Counted from the first letter of the stretch, positions 8,318 through 15,635 are shown. The stretch: DNA of 34,191 nucleotides from Woeseiaceae bacterium (GCA_030065915.1 JASJCQ010000033.1:1-34191); one strand, 5' to 3'. Made by a program: numbers and translations. The notes: generated from the sequence alone by a model not told the origin.

Positions 8318-8875
8318 TTGGACAGGCACACATCGAGAGGGTCGGTATCCAACTTCGCCGTAGGCTCAGAACCAACTTGGACAGGCACACATCAAGGAGG
8401 TACAGAACCAACTTGGACAGGCACACATCAAGGAGGCATACACAAAGATGCCCGTCAGCTGCCCAAAAGTGCAACGACGCCTATACCAGCGACAAGTTGG
8501 ACAGGCACAGATCGAAACGAACGATCCAGTCACTCAGCCCTGGTGTTGTTCGAAGGCACAGCCATAAAATCAAAGTTCGGTCTCAATGCTATCGAGCGAA
8601 CGGTCTGCTCGTCGAGTACATCTCCCACAAGTGTGCGTAACGCAGCCTCCAATACTTCGTCACGACCTTCGCGAATGCCGGCTGCGGTTGGTGTCGCAGT
8701 GATATCAGGTACGATTCCAATCCTCTGTGTGGGTCGTTGATCCGGGTAGAAAACACCGATACCCGAGATCCCGCCGGACACGCCGCCCGGCATAGGACAA
8801 ACAGCCAAGTTGGACAGGCACACATCGAAAGACCGACCACAGGGAAGACAAATTGGACAGGCACAGATCGAAGGA
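8318..8875 (+). repeat. Class A repeat array 2
   Basis: Six class A copies on the plus strand begin near 8318, 8377, 8413, 8497, 8810 and 8853. The gap between 8516 and 8810 is filled by a fragment of an S41 peptidase gene. The block at 8810-8915 is nearly identical to 6323-6430 and the block at 8413-8488 is close to 6599-6675. The array lies downstream of the second RAYT gene, as array 1 does for the first. Confidence 0.92.
8530..8793 (-). pseudogene. C-terminal fragment of an S41 (tail-specific) peptidase
   Basis: On the minus strand the frame reads GGISGIGVFYPDQRPTQRIG, then IVPDITATPTAAGIREGRDE and VLEAALRTLVG. This is the typical end of S41-family peptidases, where GIGxYYPDGRPTQRxGIVPD and AGIRxGRDEVLEAAL follow the catalytic core. 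Only about 88 codons remain; the PDZ and catalytic Ser/Lys regions are absent. It is enclosed by class A repeats at 8497 and 8810. It is best read as a chromosomal fragment trapped between repeats by recombination or transposition. Confidence 0.82.
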
Positions 8876-8970
8876 GCCGGTAACCGACTTCGCTGCAAAC
8901 CAAGAAGGCTCAATCGAGCAAGCAAACGCATCGATGACTGTGTTTGATCGTGGGTGCGACGGCGACTGCA
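8850..8970 (+). repeat. 121-bp repeat unit, copy 3
   Basis: This is the third copy of the unit at 6197-6317 and 6363-6483. The first 66 bases are almost unchanged; the middle (GAGCAAGCAAACGCATCGATG) differs from copies 1 and 2 at several positions. It ends 48 bases before the stop codon of RAYT copy 2. Confidence 0.88.
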
Positions 8971-9018
8971 GGCGCGCCTTAGCCTCAGACACCTAGCCTG
9001 CTTGATTCTTTCTCAAGG

Positions 9019-9990
9019 CTACGCCGAGCAGCCGAGTGCCAGGTCCCCTTTACGGTAGTGTGATCGGAAATTGACTGTGGCTTGCAGCCATTCCTCGTCA
9101 TTCAGCCCCAATCGATCAAGAATCGGCTCGAGGCTTGGATCAATACGACCGCGTTTGCCCTCATACATCTGACGCCCTGAAGCATCAACCAACTGCAGGT
9201 AATCGGACAACCTGATCAGCAAGCAGGTATCGGCTGATTCGACCGAACCATCTCTTGCGAATGGCACCAGGCACTTGGCCCTCACGTCCGTATGGAGCAG
9301 TTCCTCGCGTTTCACTGCCCGAGCCACGGCCTGTCGAACTGCTGCGAGGGTATCGGTCCCTTGCGTGCGTGTGCGAATACTCGTGTACTCAGAGTCTTCT
9401 GGTGTCTTTGATATACCCGCTCTCACCGGGTTCAGGTCAACGTAGGCCATTGCTGTGATCAGGGCCCTGTCGGAGCGAAGCGCCTGAGACTGGAAACGGG
9501 CCTCCCAGAAGTGCCCCGTGCAGCCGTCCTCTGCGTTGGCCTGTCTTGCGATCGGTTCGTTTAAGCACTTCATGAACCAGCTCAGGCTTAAGAGCCTCGA
9601 ACGCAGGACGGACGTTATGGACTTCAGTGTCGCTGTCTCAGCCGCGTCCAGAACCTCACCGGCACGGTATCGCTGAACGAGTAGCGGCCCTTTGAATAGT
9701 GCCGTCCAGCGCGTCAGCACCTCGTCGTCTGACCACTCCTTCGCCTGGGCGGGGCACAACTTAATGACCAGATGATAGTGATTGCTCATTACTGCGTAGG
9801 CACACAGATCGATGCTGAACAGGGAGGCCAGTACCCGCAGCCGGTCTTCGATCCAGCCTCGTCGGTGCTCGTAGCTCTTACCGGAATATTGATCAACGCC
9901 GCAGAGGAAAGCTCGCCTCACACAGCGTGAATAGACATGGTAGTAGGGCGTGTCTCCTACATTGACTAGCTGGCTTCGGGGTCTTGGCAT
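9019..9990 (-). CDS. RAYT-like HUH (Y1_Tnp) transposase, copy 2
   Basis: The 323-aa product is the same length as copy 1 and collinear with it throughout, without gaps. The HUH motif is H71-Y-H73 (SNHYHLVI). The stretch SLSWFMKCLNEPIARQANAE is identical in both copies and has no Tyr. The most diverged part lies between about residues 210 and 280, while the first 70 residues and the GHFWEARF to VDLNPVR block are strongly conserved. Both genes look intact and under protein-level constraint. Array 2 lies on its 3' side, and two class B copies (10043 and 10163) lie on its 5' side. A remnant at 6498 matches its 3' end better than that of copy 1. Confidence 0.93.
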   Translation of the reverse strand: MPRPRSQLVNVGDTPYYHVYSRCVRRAFLCGVDQYSGKSYEHRRGWIEDRLRVLASLFSIDLCAYAVMSNHYHLVIKLCPAQAKEWSDDEVLTRWTALFKGPLLVQRYRAGEVLDAAETATLKSITSVLRSRLLSLSWFMKCLNEPIARQANAEDGCTGHFWEARFQSQALRSDRALITAMAYVDLNPVRAGISKTPEDSEYTSIRTRTQGTDTLAAVRQAVARAVKREELLHTDVRAKCLVPFARDGSVESADTCLLIRLSDYLQLVDASGRQMYEGKRGRIDPSLEPILDRLGLNDEEWLQATVNFRSHYRKGDLALGCSA

Positions 9991-10042
9991 ACAGGCATGA
10001 TGGACGACAATGCGGCAGTTCCGAAGAGCCGAAACTGCTCAG

Positions 10043-10068
10043 TTGGCCATAGAATGTGCCTGTCCACG
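10043..10068 (+). repeat. Class B repeat upstream of RAYT copy 2
   Basis: GGCCATAGAAT followed by GTGCCTGTCCACG, then CTTAGG. It occupies the same position relative to RAYT copy 2 as 7770-7793 does to copy 1 (about 55-60 nt upstream of the start codon). Confidence 0.85.
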
Positions 10069-10092
10069 CTTAGGTCAGGCGTTCAGTTCAGT

Positions 10093-10116
10093 AATGGGCG
10101 GTTACGTCCGCCCATT
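10093..10116. other. Strong hairpin between two class B copies
   Basis: AATGGGCGG, loop TTACGT, CCGCCCATT: a perfect 9-bp stem with a 6-nt loop. No T-run follows on either strand, so it is not a standard intrinsic terminator. It lies 25 nt after one class B copy and 47 nt before the next. Confidence 0.65.
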
Positions 10117-10146
10117 CGTGTCGTATCGGACATCATAGTGTTTCGT

Positions 10147-10174
10147 TTGGCCTCGTATCGACCGGCTGTACAAT
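10147..10174 (+). promoter_or_regulatory. Probable promoter of the tldD-like gene, -10 inside a class B repeat
   Basis: TTGGCC at 10147-10152 and TACAAT at 10169-10174 are 16 nt apart, about 90 nt upstream of the tldD-like start. The -10 hexamer is the TANAAT part of the class B repeat at 10163. The same TTGGCC-N16-TACAAT arrangement occurs before the XRE gene (22028-22055). Confidence 0.5.
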
Positions 10175-10187
10175 GTGCCTGTCCACG
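10163..10187 (+). repeat. Class B repeat upstream of the tldD-like gene
   Basis: CCGGCTGTACAAT followed by GTGCCTGTCCACG, then ATTTAACG. It is a full class B copy, 75 nt upstream of the tldD-like start codon. Confidence 0.85.
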
Positions 10188-10262
10188 ATTTAACGATTGA
10201 TTCTGAAACCTTTTTGCCGTTTCAGACATCTATACAAAAACAAATCACATGTGGGGGGTATC

Positions 10263-11804
10263 ATGAAAATCAAACGTAGAACGTTCCTCGGGCATATGGC
10301 CGGAGGCGGTGCGGTTCTGACTGTGCCTGCATTCCTCAGCGGCTGCGGGGTCCAACAGGCAACATCTGTTGCCGAGCCGATGCCGGACAATCCGTTCATG
10401 GACTGGTTCGGGGTGGACCAGGCAACCGTCGCCAGGGTCATGTCCAGCCTGACCGCAAGTGGCGCAGACTTCGCCGACCTCTATTTCCAGCACTCGCGCA
10501 GCAACTCGCTGTCGCTCGAAGATGGCATCGTCTCGAATGCTAACTCGAACATCCAGCAAGGCGTCGGCCTGCGTGTTGTCATCGGCGAACAGACCGGCTA
10601 TGCCTTCACCGAAGACCTGACACTGGCGTCGATGCTTGCTGCCGCGCGTACCGCTTCGGCGATCGCCTCGGGCAACCAGGTCGCAGCCCCACAGGCATTT
10701 GTGCCCAAGGACATGGGTGGCCTGTATACGACCAACGTGCCGTGGTCCGAAGTCGGTATCGACCAGAAGCTGCCGATACTCAAGTACGTAGAACAACAAG
10801 CCAAGGCCAAGGACCCGGCTGTCGATAAAGTGTCAGTCTACTGGGGTGATGGCGACGAGCGGGTCATGGTCGCCACGCTGGATGGCAAACTGGTCACCGA
10901 CCATCGTCCCATGGCGCGGGTGAGCGTGGTTGTCACGGCCCGGAAAGGTGAGGAAGTGCAGTCCGGGTACAGCAACATTGCCGCTCGAGAGGAATTCGGC
11001 TGGTATACCGAGGACCGGCTCGACAAGATGATCGACGAAGCGATCGACCGCACCATGATCCTGTTCGATGCGCGCCGGCCGCCGGCCGGCGAGATGCCGG
11101 TCATCCTTGCGTCGGGTGCGAGCGGCATTCTGTTGCACGAGGCCATCGGCCACGGTATGGAGGCCGACTTCAATCGCAAGGGCACAAGCATCTACTCCGA
11201 CATGATCGGCAAGAAGGTAGCTGAGCCGTTCGTCACGGTTGTCGACCAGGCAGACATCCCCCGCGAGCGCGGCGCCCTCAACTATGACGACGAGGGCAAC
11301 AAAGCCGGCCGCACAGTCATGGTCGAGAACGGCATCCTCAAGTCCTATTTGCACGACCAGATCAGTGCGAAGCAATACGGTCTCGAGCCGACCGGTTCGG
11401 GACGCCGCCAGTCGTACAAGTACGCGCCAATGCCGCGCATGAGTTGCACGTTCATGGAGGAAGGCCCGCACACGAAGGAAGAGATTATCGAGGCCGTCGA
11501 CCACGGCATTATCTGCGAGACTTATACCAACGGACAGGTGCAGATCGGGGCCGGCGACTACACGTTCTATGTCAAGAACGGCTGGCTAGTGGAAGGTGGC
11601 CGTGTCACAGCGCCGATCAAGGACGTCAACATCATCGGCAACGGGCCGGAGTCGCTCAAGAAGATCACGATGGTGGCAAACGACGCACGCCTCGATACAG
11701 GCGGCTGGACCTGCGGCAAGAACGGCCAGAGCGTACCGGTGTCGCAGGGTATTCCGACCGTACTCGTCTCCAACATGACCGTAGGAGGCGAAAATGTCAG
11801 CTGA
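10263..11804 (+). CDS. tldD: TldD-like metallopeptidase with Tat/lipobox leader
   Basis: The start is ATG 10263, preceded by a G-rich stretch (TGGGGGGTATC); the open frame extends back to 10197 without a better start. The 513-aa product begins with a twin-arginine motif (KRRTFLG, residues 4-10), a hydrophobic stretch and a lipobox-like LSGC with Cys28, suggesting Tat export and lipidation. The rest is a TldD-family protein: the zinc-binding HEAIGH is at 292-297 in SGILLHEAIGHGMEADFNRK, followed by C-terminal motifs including NGQVQIGAGDYTFYVKNGW. TldD normally works with TldE/PmbA as a heterodimeric protease on small peptides, with TldD holding the metal. The partner gene overlaps by 11 nt. 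Classical TldD is cytoplasmic, so the export leader marks this as a divergent paralogue; the symbol denotes family, not proven orthology. Confidence 0.9.
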   Translation: MKIKRRTFLGHMAGGGAVLTVPAFLSGCGVQQATSVAEPMPDNPFMDWFGVDQATVARVMSSLTASGADFADLYFQHSRSNSLSLEDGIVSNANSNIQQGVGLRVVIGEQTGYAFTEDLTLASMLAAARTASAIASGNQVAAPQAFVPKDMGGLYTTNVPWSEVGIDQKLPILKYVEQQAKAKDPAVDKVSVYWGDGDERVMVATLDGKLVTDHRPMARVSVVVTARKGEEVQSGYSNIAAREEFGWYTEDRLDKMIDEAIDRTMILFDARRPPAGEMPVILASGASGILLHEAIGHGMEADFNRKGTSIYSDMIGKKVAEPFVTVVDQADIPRERGALNYDDEGNKAGRTVMVENGILKSYLHDQISAKQYGLEPTGSGRRQSYKYAPMPRMSCTFMEEGPHTKEEIIEAVDHGIICETYTNGQVQIGAGDYTFYVKNGWLVEGGRVTAPIKDVNIIGNGPESLKKITMVANDARLDTGGWTCGKNGQSVPVSQGIPTVLVSNMTVGGENVS

Positions 11805-13110
11805 TCTCAAAAACCGCGCGGTGCATGCCGTCAAGCTTGCCAAGAAAGCCGGCGCGGATGACGCTTTTGCATCTGCCGTTCAGAGCCGCGACGTCGAGTT
11901 CGAGTATCGCGATGGCACGCTCGAGAAGGTCAAAGACACGACGTCGCGTTCGCTGAGCATGCAGATCTTTGCAAGCGGTCGCTATTCGAGCCACCAAACG
12001 ACCGACCTCAATCCGGATCGACTCGAGGGTTTCATCTCGGAAGCGGTCGCCATTACGCGCGCGTTGGAACCCGATGAGTTCCGAAAGATAACGCCCGAGG
12101 AACTGTATGCGAACCAGCCCGATGATGATCTCGATCTCGTCGACACCACCGTCGAAGCGCTCGACCGCGATCAGCGGCTGGCATGGTGCGAGGCGCTCGA
12201 TGCCGCGTCGCATGGTCATGAGCGTGTGATCTCCGCAACGGCTGGCGTTTACGACGGCACCAACCAGTCGGCTACTGCGAGCAGCAACGGCTTTGTTGGT
12301 ACACAGCAGTCGACCTACTGCTGGTTTGGCTCCAGCGTCACGCTGCGAGACACGGGTGACCGGCGCGCCGAAGACTGGTTCTACGCGGGCGGGGCGCACG
12401 TCGCCGACCTGCCGGACGCCACAGGTGTCGGTGAGAAAGCGCTGCAGCGAACCTTGTCGCGCCTCGAGTCCGAGAAGGGACCGACCCAGAGGTCGACGAT
12501 GGTCGTCGACTCGCGGGCATCGGCGTCGCTGATCGGCCGTCTTATGCGTCCCGCGAACGCTCGCAGCGTGCAGCAAGGCCGCTCGTTCTGGGCCCAACTC
12601 ATCGGTGAGCAGGCGTTCAGCGATAAGCTGACAATTATCGATGACCCGTTGATCAAACGCGGTTTGGCGTCGCGACACTACGACCGCGAAGGCATTTCGG
12701 CGAAGGCTTTGCCGATCGTCGAAAACGGTGTCGTGAAAAACATTTATGTCGATACATACTACGGCCGCAAGGCCGACATGGCGCCCACGACGGGTTCGGC
12801 GTCGAACCGGGTAATTGCGCCGGGCGAGAAATCGCTTAAGCAGTTGCTTGCCGATGTTGGCAGCGGCGTCTACGTTACGTCCTGGCTCGGCGGCAATGCC
12901 GACGCGACAACCGGCGACTTTTCGCTCGGTTTGCGCGGCCATATCATCGACAACGGCCAGATCGGCCGCCCGGTTGGTGAGATGAACGTCACCGGCAACC
13001 TCAAGGATCTGTTCGCACAGCTCGAGATGGTGGGTAACGATCCGTACCCGTATTCGTCGACCCTGGCGCCGTCGCTCGTATTCGGCAACGTCGACTTCTC
13101 TGGCGCGTAG
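11794..13110 (+). CDS. tldE: TldE/PmbA-like metallopeptidase subunit
   Basis: ATG 11794 follows AGGAGG at 11782-11787, inside the end of the tldD-like gene, so the two are translationally coupled. The 438-aa product has the TldE/PmbA layout: an N-terminal domain (KAGADDAFASAVQSRDVEFE), a central part and a C-terminal domain (SRHYDREGISAKALPIVENG, SWLGGNADATTGDFSLGLRG, GEMNVTGNLKDLF). It has no HExxxH, as expected for the non-metal-binding partner, and no signal peptide. That is odd, because the partner carries a Tat leader; the pair may be co-exported as a complex, or the leader may not be used. A palindrome follows the stop codon within 10 nt. Confidence 0.9.
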   Translation: MSADLKNRAVHAVKLAKKAGADDAFASAVQSRDVEFEYRDGTLEKVKDTTSRSLSMQIFASGRYSSHQTTDLNPDRLEGFISEAVAITRALEPDEFRKITPEELYANQPDDDLDLVDTTVEALDRDQRLAWCEALDAASHGHERVISATAGVYDGTNQSATASSNGFVGTQQSTYCWFGSSVTLRDTGDRRAEDWFYAGGAHVADLPDATGVGEKALQRTLSRLESEKGPTQRSTMVVDSRASASLIGRLMRPANARSVQQGRSFWAQLIGEQAFSDKLTIIDDPLIKRGLASRHYDREGISAKALPIVENGVVKNIYVDTYYGRKADMAPTTGSASNRVIAPGEKSLKQLLADVGSGVYVTSWLGGNADATTGDFSLGLRGHIIDNGQIGRPVGEMNVTGNLKDLFAQLEMVGNDPYPYSSTLAPSLVFGNVDFSGA

Positions 13111-13119
13111 CAGGAAACC

Positions 13120-13144
13120 GGGGTCAGAGCCTGGCTCTGACCCC
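13120..13144. repeat. Perfect palindrome after the tldE-like gene
   Basis: GGGGTCAGAGCC, one T, then GGCTCTGACCCC: 12-bp perfect arms. No T-run follows. It can act as a transcript 3' hairpin. GGGGTC...GACCCC palindromes are also typical of dispersed REP-like families, so it may belong to a second, unrelated repeat family. Confidence 0.7.
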
Positions 13145-13161
13145 AATGCTTAACTTCCGAA

Positions 13162-13212
13162 TTGCCCTGCGAAGGCAAGGGGTCGGAAGTACGAATCCTC
13201 TCGGTCGCGCCA
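13162..13212 (+). pseudogene. 3' part of a tRNA-Arg gene
   Basis: TTGCC-CTGCGAA-GGCAA is a perfect anticodon stem with a 7-nt loop (U33, A37 and A38 in place, anticodon GCG). It is followed by a variable region GGGGTC, a T-arm GGAAG-TACGAAT-CCTCT and an acceptor end CGGTCGC, G, CCA. This layout matches the 3' half of bacterial tRNA-Arg (ACG-type). The TTC of the T-loop has become TAC, and the T-stem has one mismatch. The 5' half (acceptor and D-arm) is absent; upstream sequence is unrelated. It is a decayed partial tRNA gene. Such 3' fragments are commonly left by integrative elements that use tRNA genes as attachment sites. Confidence 0.65.
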
Positions 13213-13223
13213 GAAAACAGAAT

Positions 13224-13243
13224 GGGTCCCAACGGGGCCCTTT
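13224..13243 (+). terminator. Hairpin behind the tRNA-Arg fragment
   Basis: GGGTCCC-AAC-GGGGCCC forms a 7-bp stem (one T-G pair) followed by TTT. This is the layout of an intrinsic terminator of the former tRNA gene; the T-run is short. Confidence 0.5.
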
Positions 13244-13293
13244 GCGATTACTGGCGTGTCCGGTGAAGGAAAAGACCTCCGTTCGACAGTACG

Positions 13294-13321
13294 CGCCGAC
13301 TGTAAAATGTGCCTGTCCACG
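13294..13321 (+). repeat. Solo class B repeat 3' of the TPR gene
   Basis: CGCCGACTGTAAAAT followed by GTGCCTGTCCACG and TTTAGG. It lies 37 nt beyond the stop codon of the minus-strand TPR gene. Read in the direction of that transcript it is TGGACAGGCAC. Confidence 0.85.
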
Positions 13322-13357
13322 TTTAGGCCTGTGACGAGCCAGACAGTTACATCGGAG

Positions 13358-14440
13358 TCACTCCGGCTCGGCTTCCTTAAGCCGATCCAGTCCAGACGTG
13401 GCGGCGGCGACTAAAGAGGATCTATTGACTGCGGCAGCCTCGCTCGCGGCGATCGAGTAGTGCTGTTTGGCTTCCGAACGACTCCCGCGCTTTTCCAGAA
13501 CGTCGGCAATACGCAAAGCGCTAAGGGCTTTCACGTAGGATGAGTTCATTTGCCCGGCGACGTCGAAAGCGTATTCAAAATAAGGCAGTGCGGCGTCTGG
13601 GGAGTCTGTCTCTAGGAGGGCATCCCCCAGGGAGAGAGCCGAGAATTGGCTTCCATCGATGGCGTTGCTCCTGAGTCTGGCCTGGTGAGAAGCGACATAA
13701 TGGGGGAGTGCGGCAGACCAATCCTCCTCCAGGATGTAAGTCAATGCGATGTGGCGATGATACTCGGCGAGCATGTAGTCCTCATTACCTTCGTCCCCCT
13801 GTCGATCCAGCTCCAACGATTTGTCGAATAGCTCGCGGGCTGTGGCTGTCTTCCCTTGTTGTGCTCGTATCAAGCCCAATTGATGCGTCGCGTCCGCAAG
13901 CAGAATACTGGCTCCTGCGGTTCGGGCGAGCTGCATCGCTCGGGTGACCGCTTTTTCGGCTTGCTTGAACTCTCTGTCAGGCATCTCAGCCCGGTAGTAG
14001 TAATAGGCACGTCCGAGCTCGATTTCAGCCTGGACGGTGGTCGAGCGGTTGGTGGCGGCCTGGATCTCTTGCGCCCTGTCTATTTCAGCGAGCGCAGCCG
14101 TCGCCGGCAGGGTCTGACTATGGAGAGCGATGCGATCCAGCACCCGAGCTCGCTCCAGACGGAGGGCGACTTCTCGACAGGGCCCCGGGTCGTTTGCGAG
14201 CTCGCGGTCGATGGTCTCGAGCGCGTCGTTGAGCAGGCCGCGAGCGCGCAGTTGGCTCACGCCCGAGGCGGGTCGTCGCTCTGAATCGCAGGTGGCCTCC
14301 GGCTCTTGCCAGGCTGCGGCCGAAGGCTCCACAAAGAAGCAGACCATGCCAAGCGTCAGCAGGCGTGTGAAGCTACGAGAATTGCCTCGCCGACTAAACT
14401 TCGGAGTCGTAAAAAAAGGGGTTTCGCGAAAATACTTCAT
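13358..14440 (-). CDS. Secreted/periplasmic TPR-repeat protein
   Basis: The 360-aa product starts MKYFRETPFF. A basic N-terminus and hydrophobic stretch (LLTLGMVCFF, about 28-37) end near SAAA, indicating a signal peptide or anchor. From about residue 60 to the end it is built of helical tetratricopeptide-type repeats, for example GLLNDALETIDRELANDPG, DATHQLGLIRAQQGKTATAR, EEDWSAALPHYVASHQARL and DSPDAALPYFEYAFDVAGQ. Such domains mediate protein-protein contacts. There is no catalytic domain, so a partner cannot be named. It is the last of three minus-strand genes; 157 nt separate it from the upstream HExxH gene, so it may have its own promoter. A solo class B repeat follows its stop. Confidence 0.85.
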   Translation of the reverse strand: MKYFRETPFFTTPKFSRRGNSRSFTRLLTLGMVCFFVEPSAAAWQEPEATCDSERRPASGVSQLRARGLLNDALETIDRELANDPGPCREVALRLERARVLDRIALHSQTLPATAALAEIDRAQEIQAATNRSTTVQAEIELGRAYYYYRAEMPDREFKQAEKAVTRAMQLARTAGASILLADATHQLGLIRAQQGKTATARELFDKSLELDRQGDEGNEDYMLAEYHRHIALTYILEEDWSAALPHYVASHQARLRSNAIDGSQFSALSLGDALLETDSPDAALPYFEYAFDVAGQMNSSYVKALSALRIADVLEKRGSRSEAKQHYSIAASEAAAVNRSSLVAAATSGLDRLKEAEPE

Positions 14441-14597
14441 GTGTGTCCCGCTTAATCGATCATTTGACGACCATCGAAAACGCTTGTCCGCCGTTTAGCA
14501 GCAGCAGGACAACGCCTGCGTCGCCGTTAGCGCGAGGAGCAAGCTCACTACGATTGCGCCGGGCCACCTTGTGAATAACTAACAGAAACGGTTCATA

Positions 14598-15635
14598 TCA
14601 TGGCGATGCTTGTCGGGCCGCCGACAACTTCTCCAGTGTCTCCCGGGCAGCGGAATGCAGGGTGTCTTTTCCAGCCATATAGGCGGCGAAACCGTCATTG
14701 ACCGCGGGTTGGTAACGGCTGAATATGCTCTCGCTTACCATGAGCAACTCATGCGACACGCCTTCTTCGCCGAGCGCTTCCTGAACGGCCGTACCGGAAA
14801 ACAAGAACAACACCGCGTGCCATAGCTGGTCCGCGCCATCGAGACCGAGCTGCTCGGCAGTCTCCCTCAAAATCTCTCCAACGGTCGATGAGTCCGGGTC
14901 GATGAGCGCATGCGACGGTTCGTGGAAGAGCAGCTCCAGCCATCCGCCTGGTGGCCAGGTATTTTTCGGACCTCCTGGCCTCGACGTCAACACAGCATGT
15001 ATGGGTTCTACAGTGCAGTAAGCGCCCGCCCAGTTAGCATCCCACGTCAGGTCAACGCGAATGTGCTCGTCCGGCCACGGTTCCTGCGCGAGACTCGAAA
15101 TTCTGTCGAGGACATCGTGCTCCAGCGCGCGAATGCGGTCGCGGTGCCAGGCAACGATCTCGCGATTCTGGCGGTCATGTCGAGTCCAGTAGTGTGTCCT
15201 GTACACAGAAGCAGCGGCTTCGAGTTGCGCAAGATGATCAGCGTCGATAGCGTCGGCCGTCGGCAATTCAGTTTCTTCGATGCCGGTCAATACGCGTTTG
15301 ACCTTGTAGAGGTATGGATCCATTAGCAGGCTGCGTTGCGCGAGCTTGTCCCGATACCAGTCGATGGCGCCGTTGATTTCCGCAAACTCCGCGCGACTCA
15401 GCAGCCGGCCCCCGTCGATGGGCTCCCCGTCTTTTCGCTGCGCTTGCTGGAACAGGAAGTGGTGCAGATTGATCCAGAAATTGCTGTAGAACGCGTAACG
15501 GTCTGTGCGCTCGATGAAGGATGCTTCGTGTCCAGCAGCGCTGCGCGCTTGCACGGGTAGAGTCGTGAGCACCACGACAAGAACAGCGAGCAACCAAAAG
15601 GGTGTTCTAAAAATTCGGAGCAACCCGTACGTCAT
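14598..15635 (-). CDS. Secreted protein with HExxH motif, putative zinc peptidase
   Basis: The start is ATG 15635, preceded on the minus strand by GGAGG six bases upstream; the open frame extends to 15677 but without such a site. The 345-aa product has a signal peptide (LLAVLVVVLTTLPVQA, cleavage near residue 30). HEPSH at 238-242, in LELLFHEPSHALID, fits the HExxH zinc-binding signature. Glutamates further on (EILRETAEQLG, about 254-263) could give the third ligand. The N-terminal half is helical and charged. I recognise no named family; a zinc-dependent hydrolase acting outside the cytoplasm is the likely class. The three flanking minus-strand genes are not close enough to prove an operon. 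Confidence 0.8.
   Translation of the reverse strand: MTYGLLRIFRTPFWLLAVLVVVLTTLPVQARSAAGHEASFIERTDRYAFYSNFWINLHHFLFQQAQRKDGEPIDGGRLLSRAEFAEINGAIDWYRDKLAQRSLLMDPYLYKVKRVLTGIEETELPTADAIDADHLAQLEAAASVYRTHYWTRHDRQNREIVAWHRDRIRALEHDVLDRISSLAQEPWPDEHIRVDLTWDANWAGAYCTVEPIHAVLTSRPGGPKNTWPPGGWLELLFHEPSHALIDPDSSTVGEILRETAEQLGLDGADQLWHAVLFLFSGTAVQEALGEEGVSHELLMVSESIFSRYQPAVNDGFAAYMAGKDTLHSAARETLEKLSAARQASP

Noticed and set aside
8530..8931. A complete 133-aa minus-strand gene
   Set aside because: Its first 46 codons are translated repeat (ICACPI, DVCLSN); only the part from 8793 down is S41 peptidase sequence.
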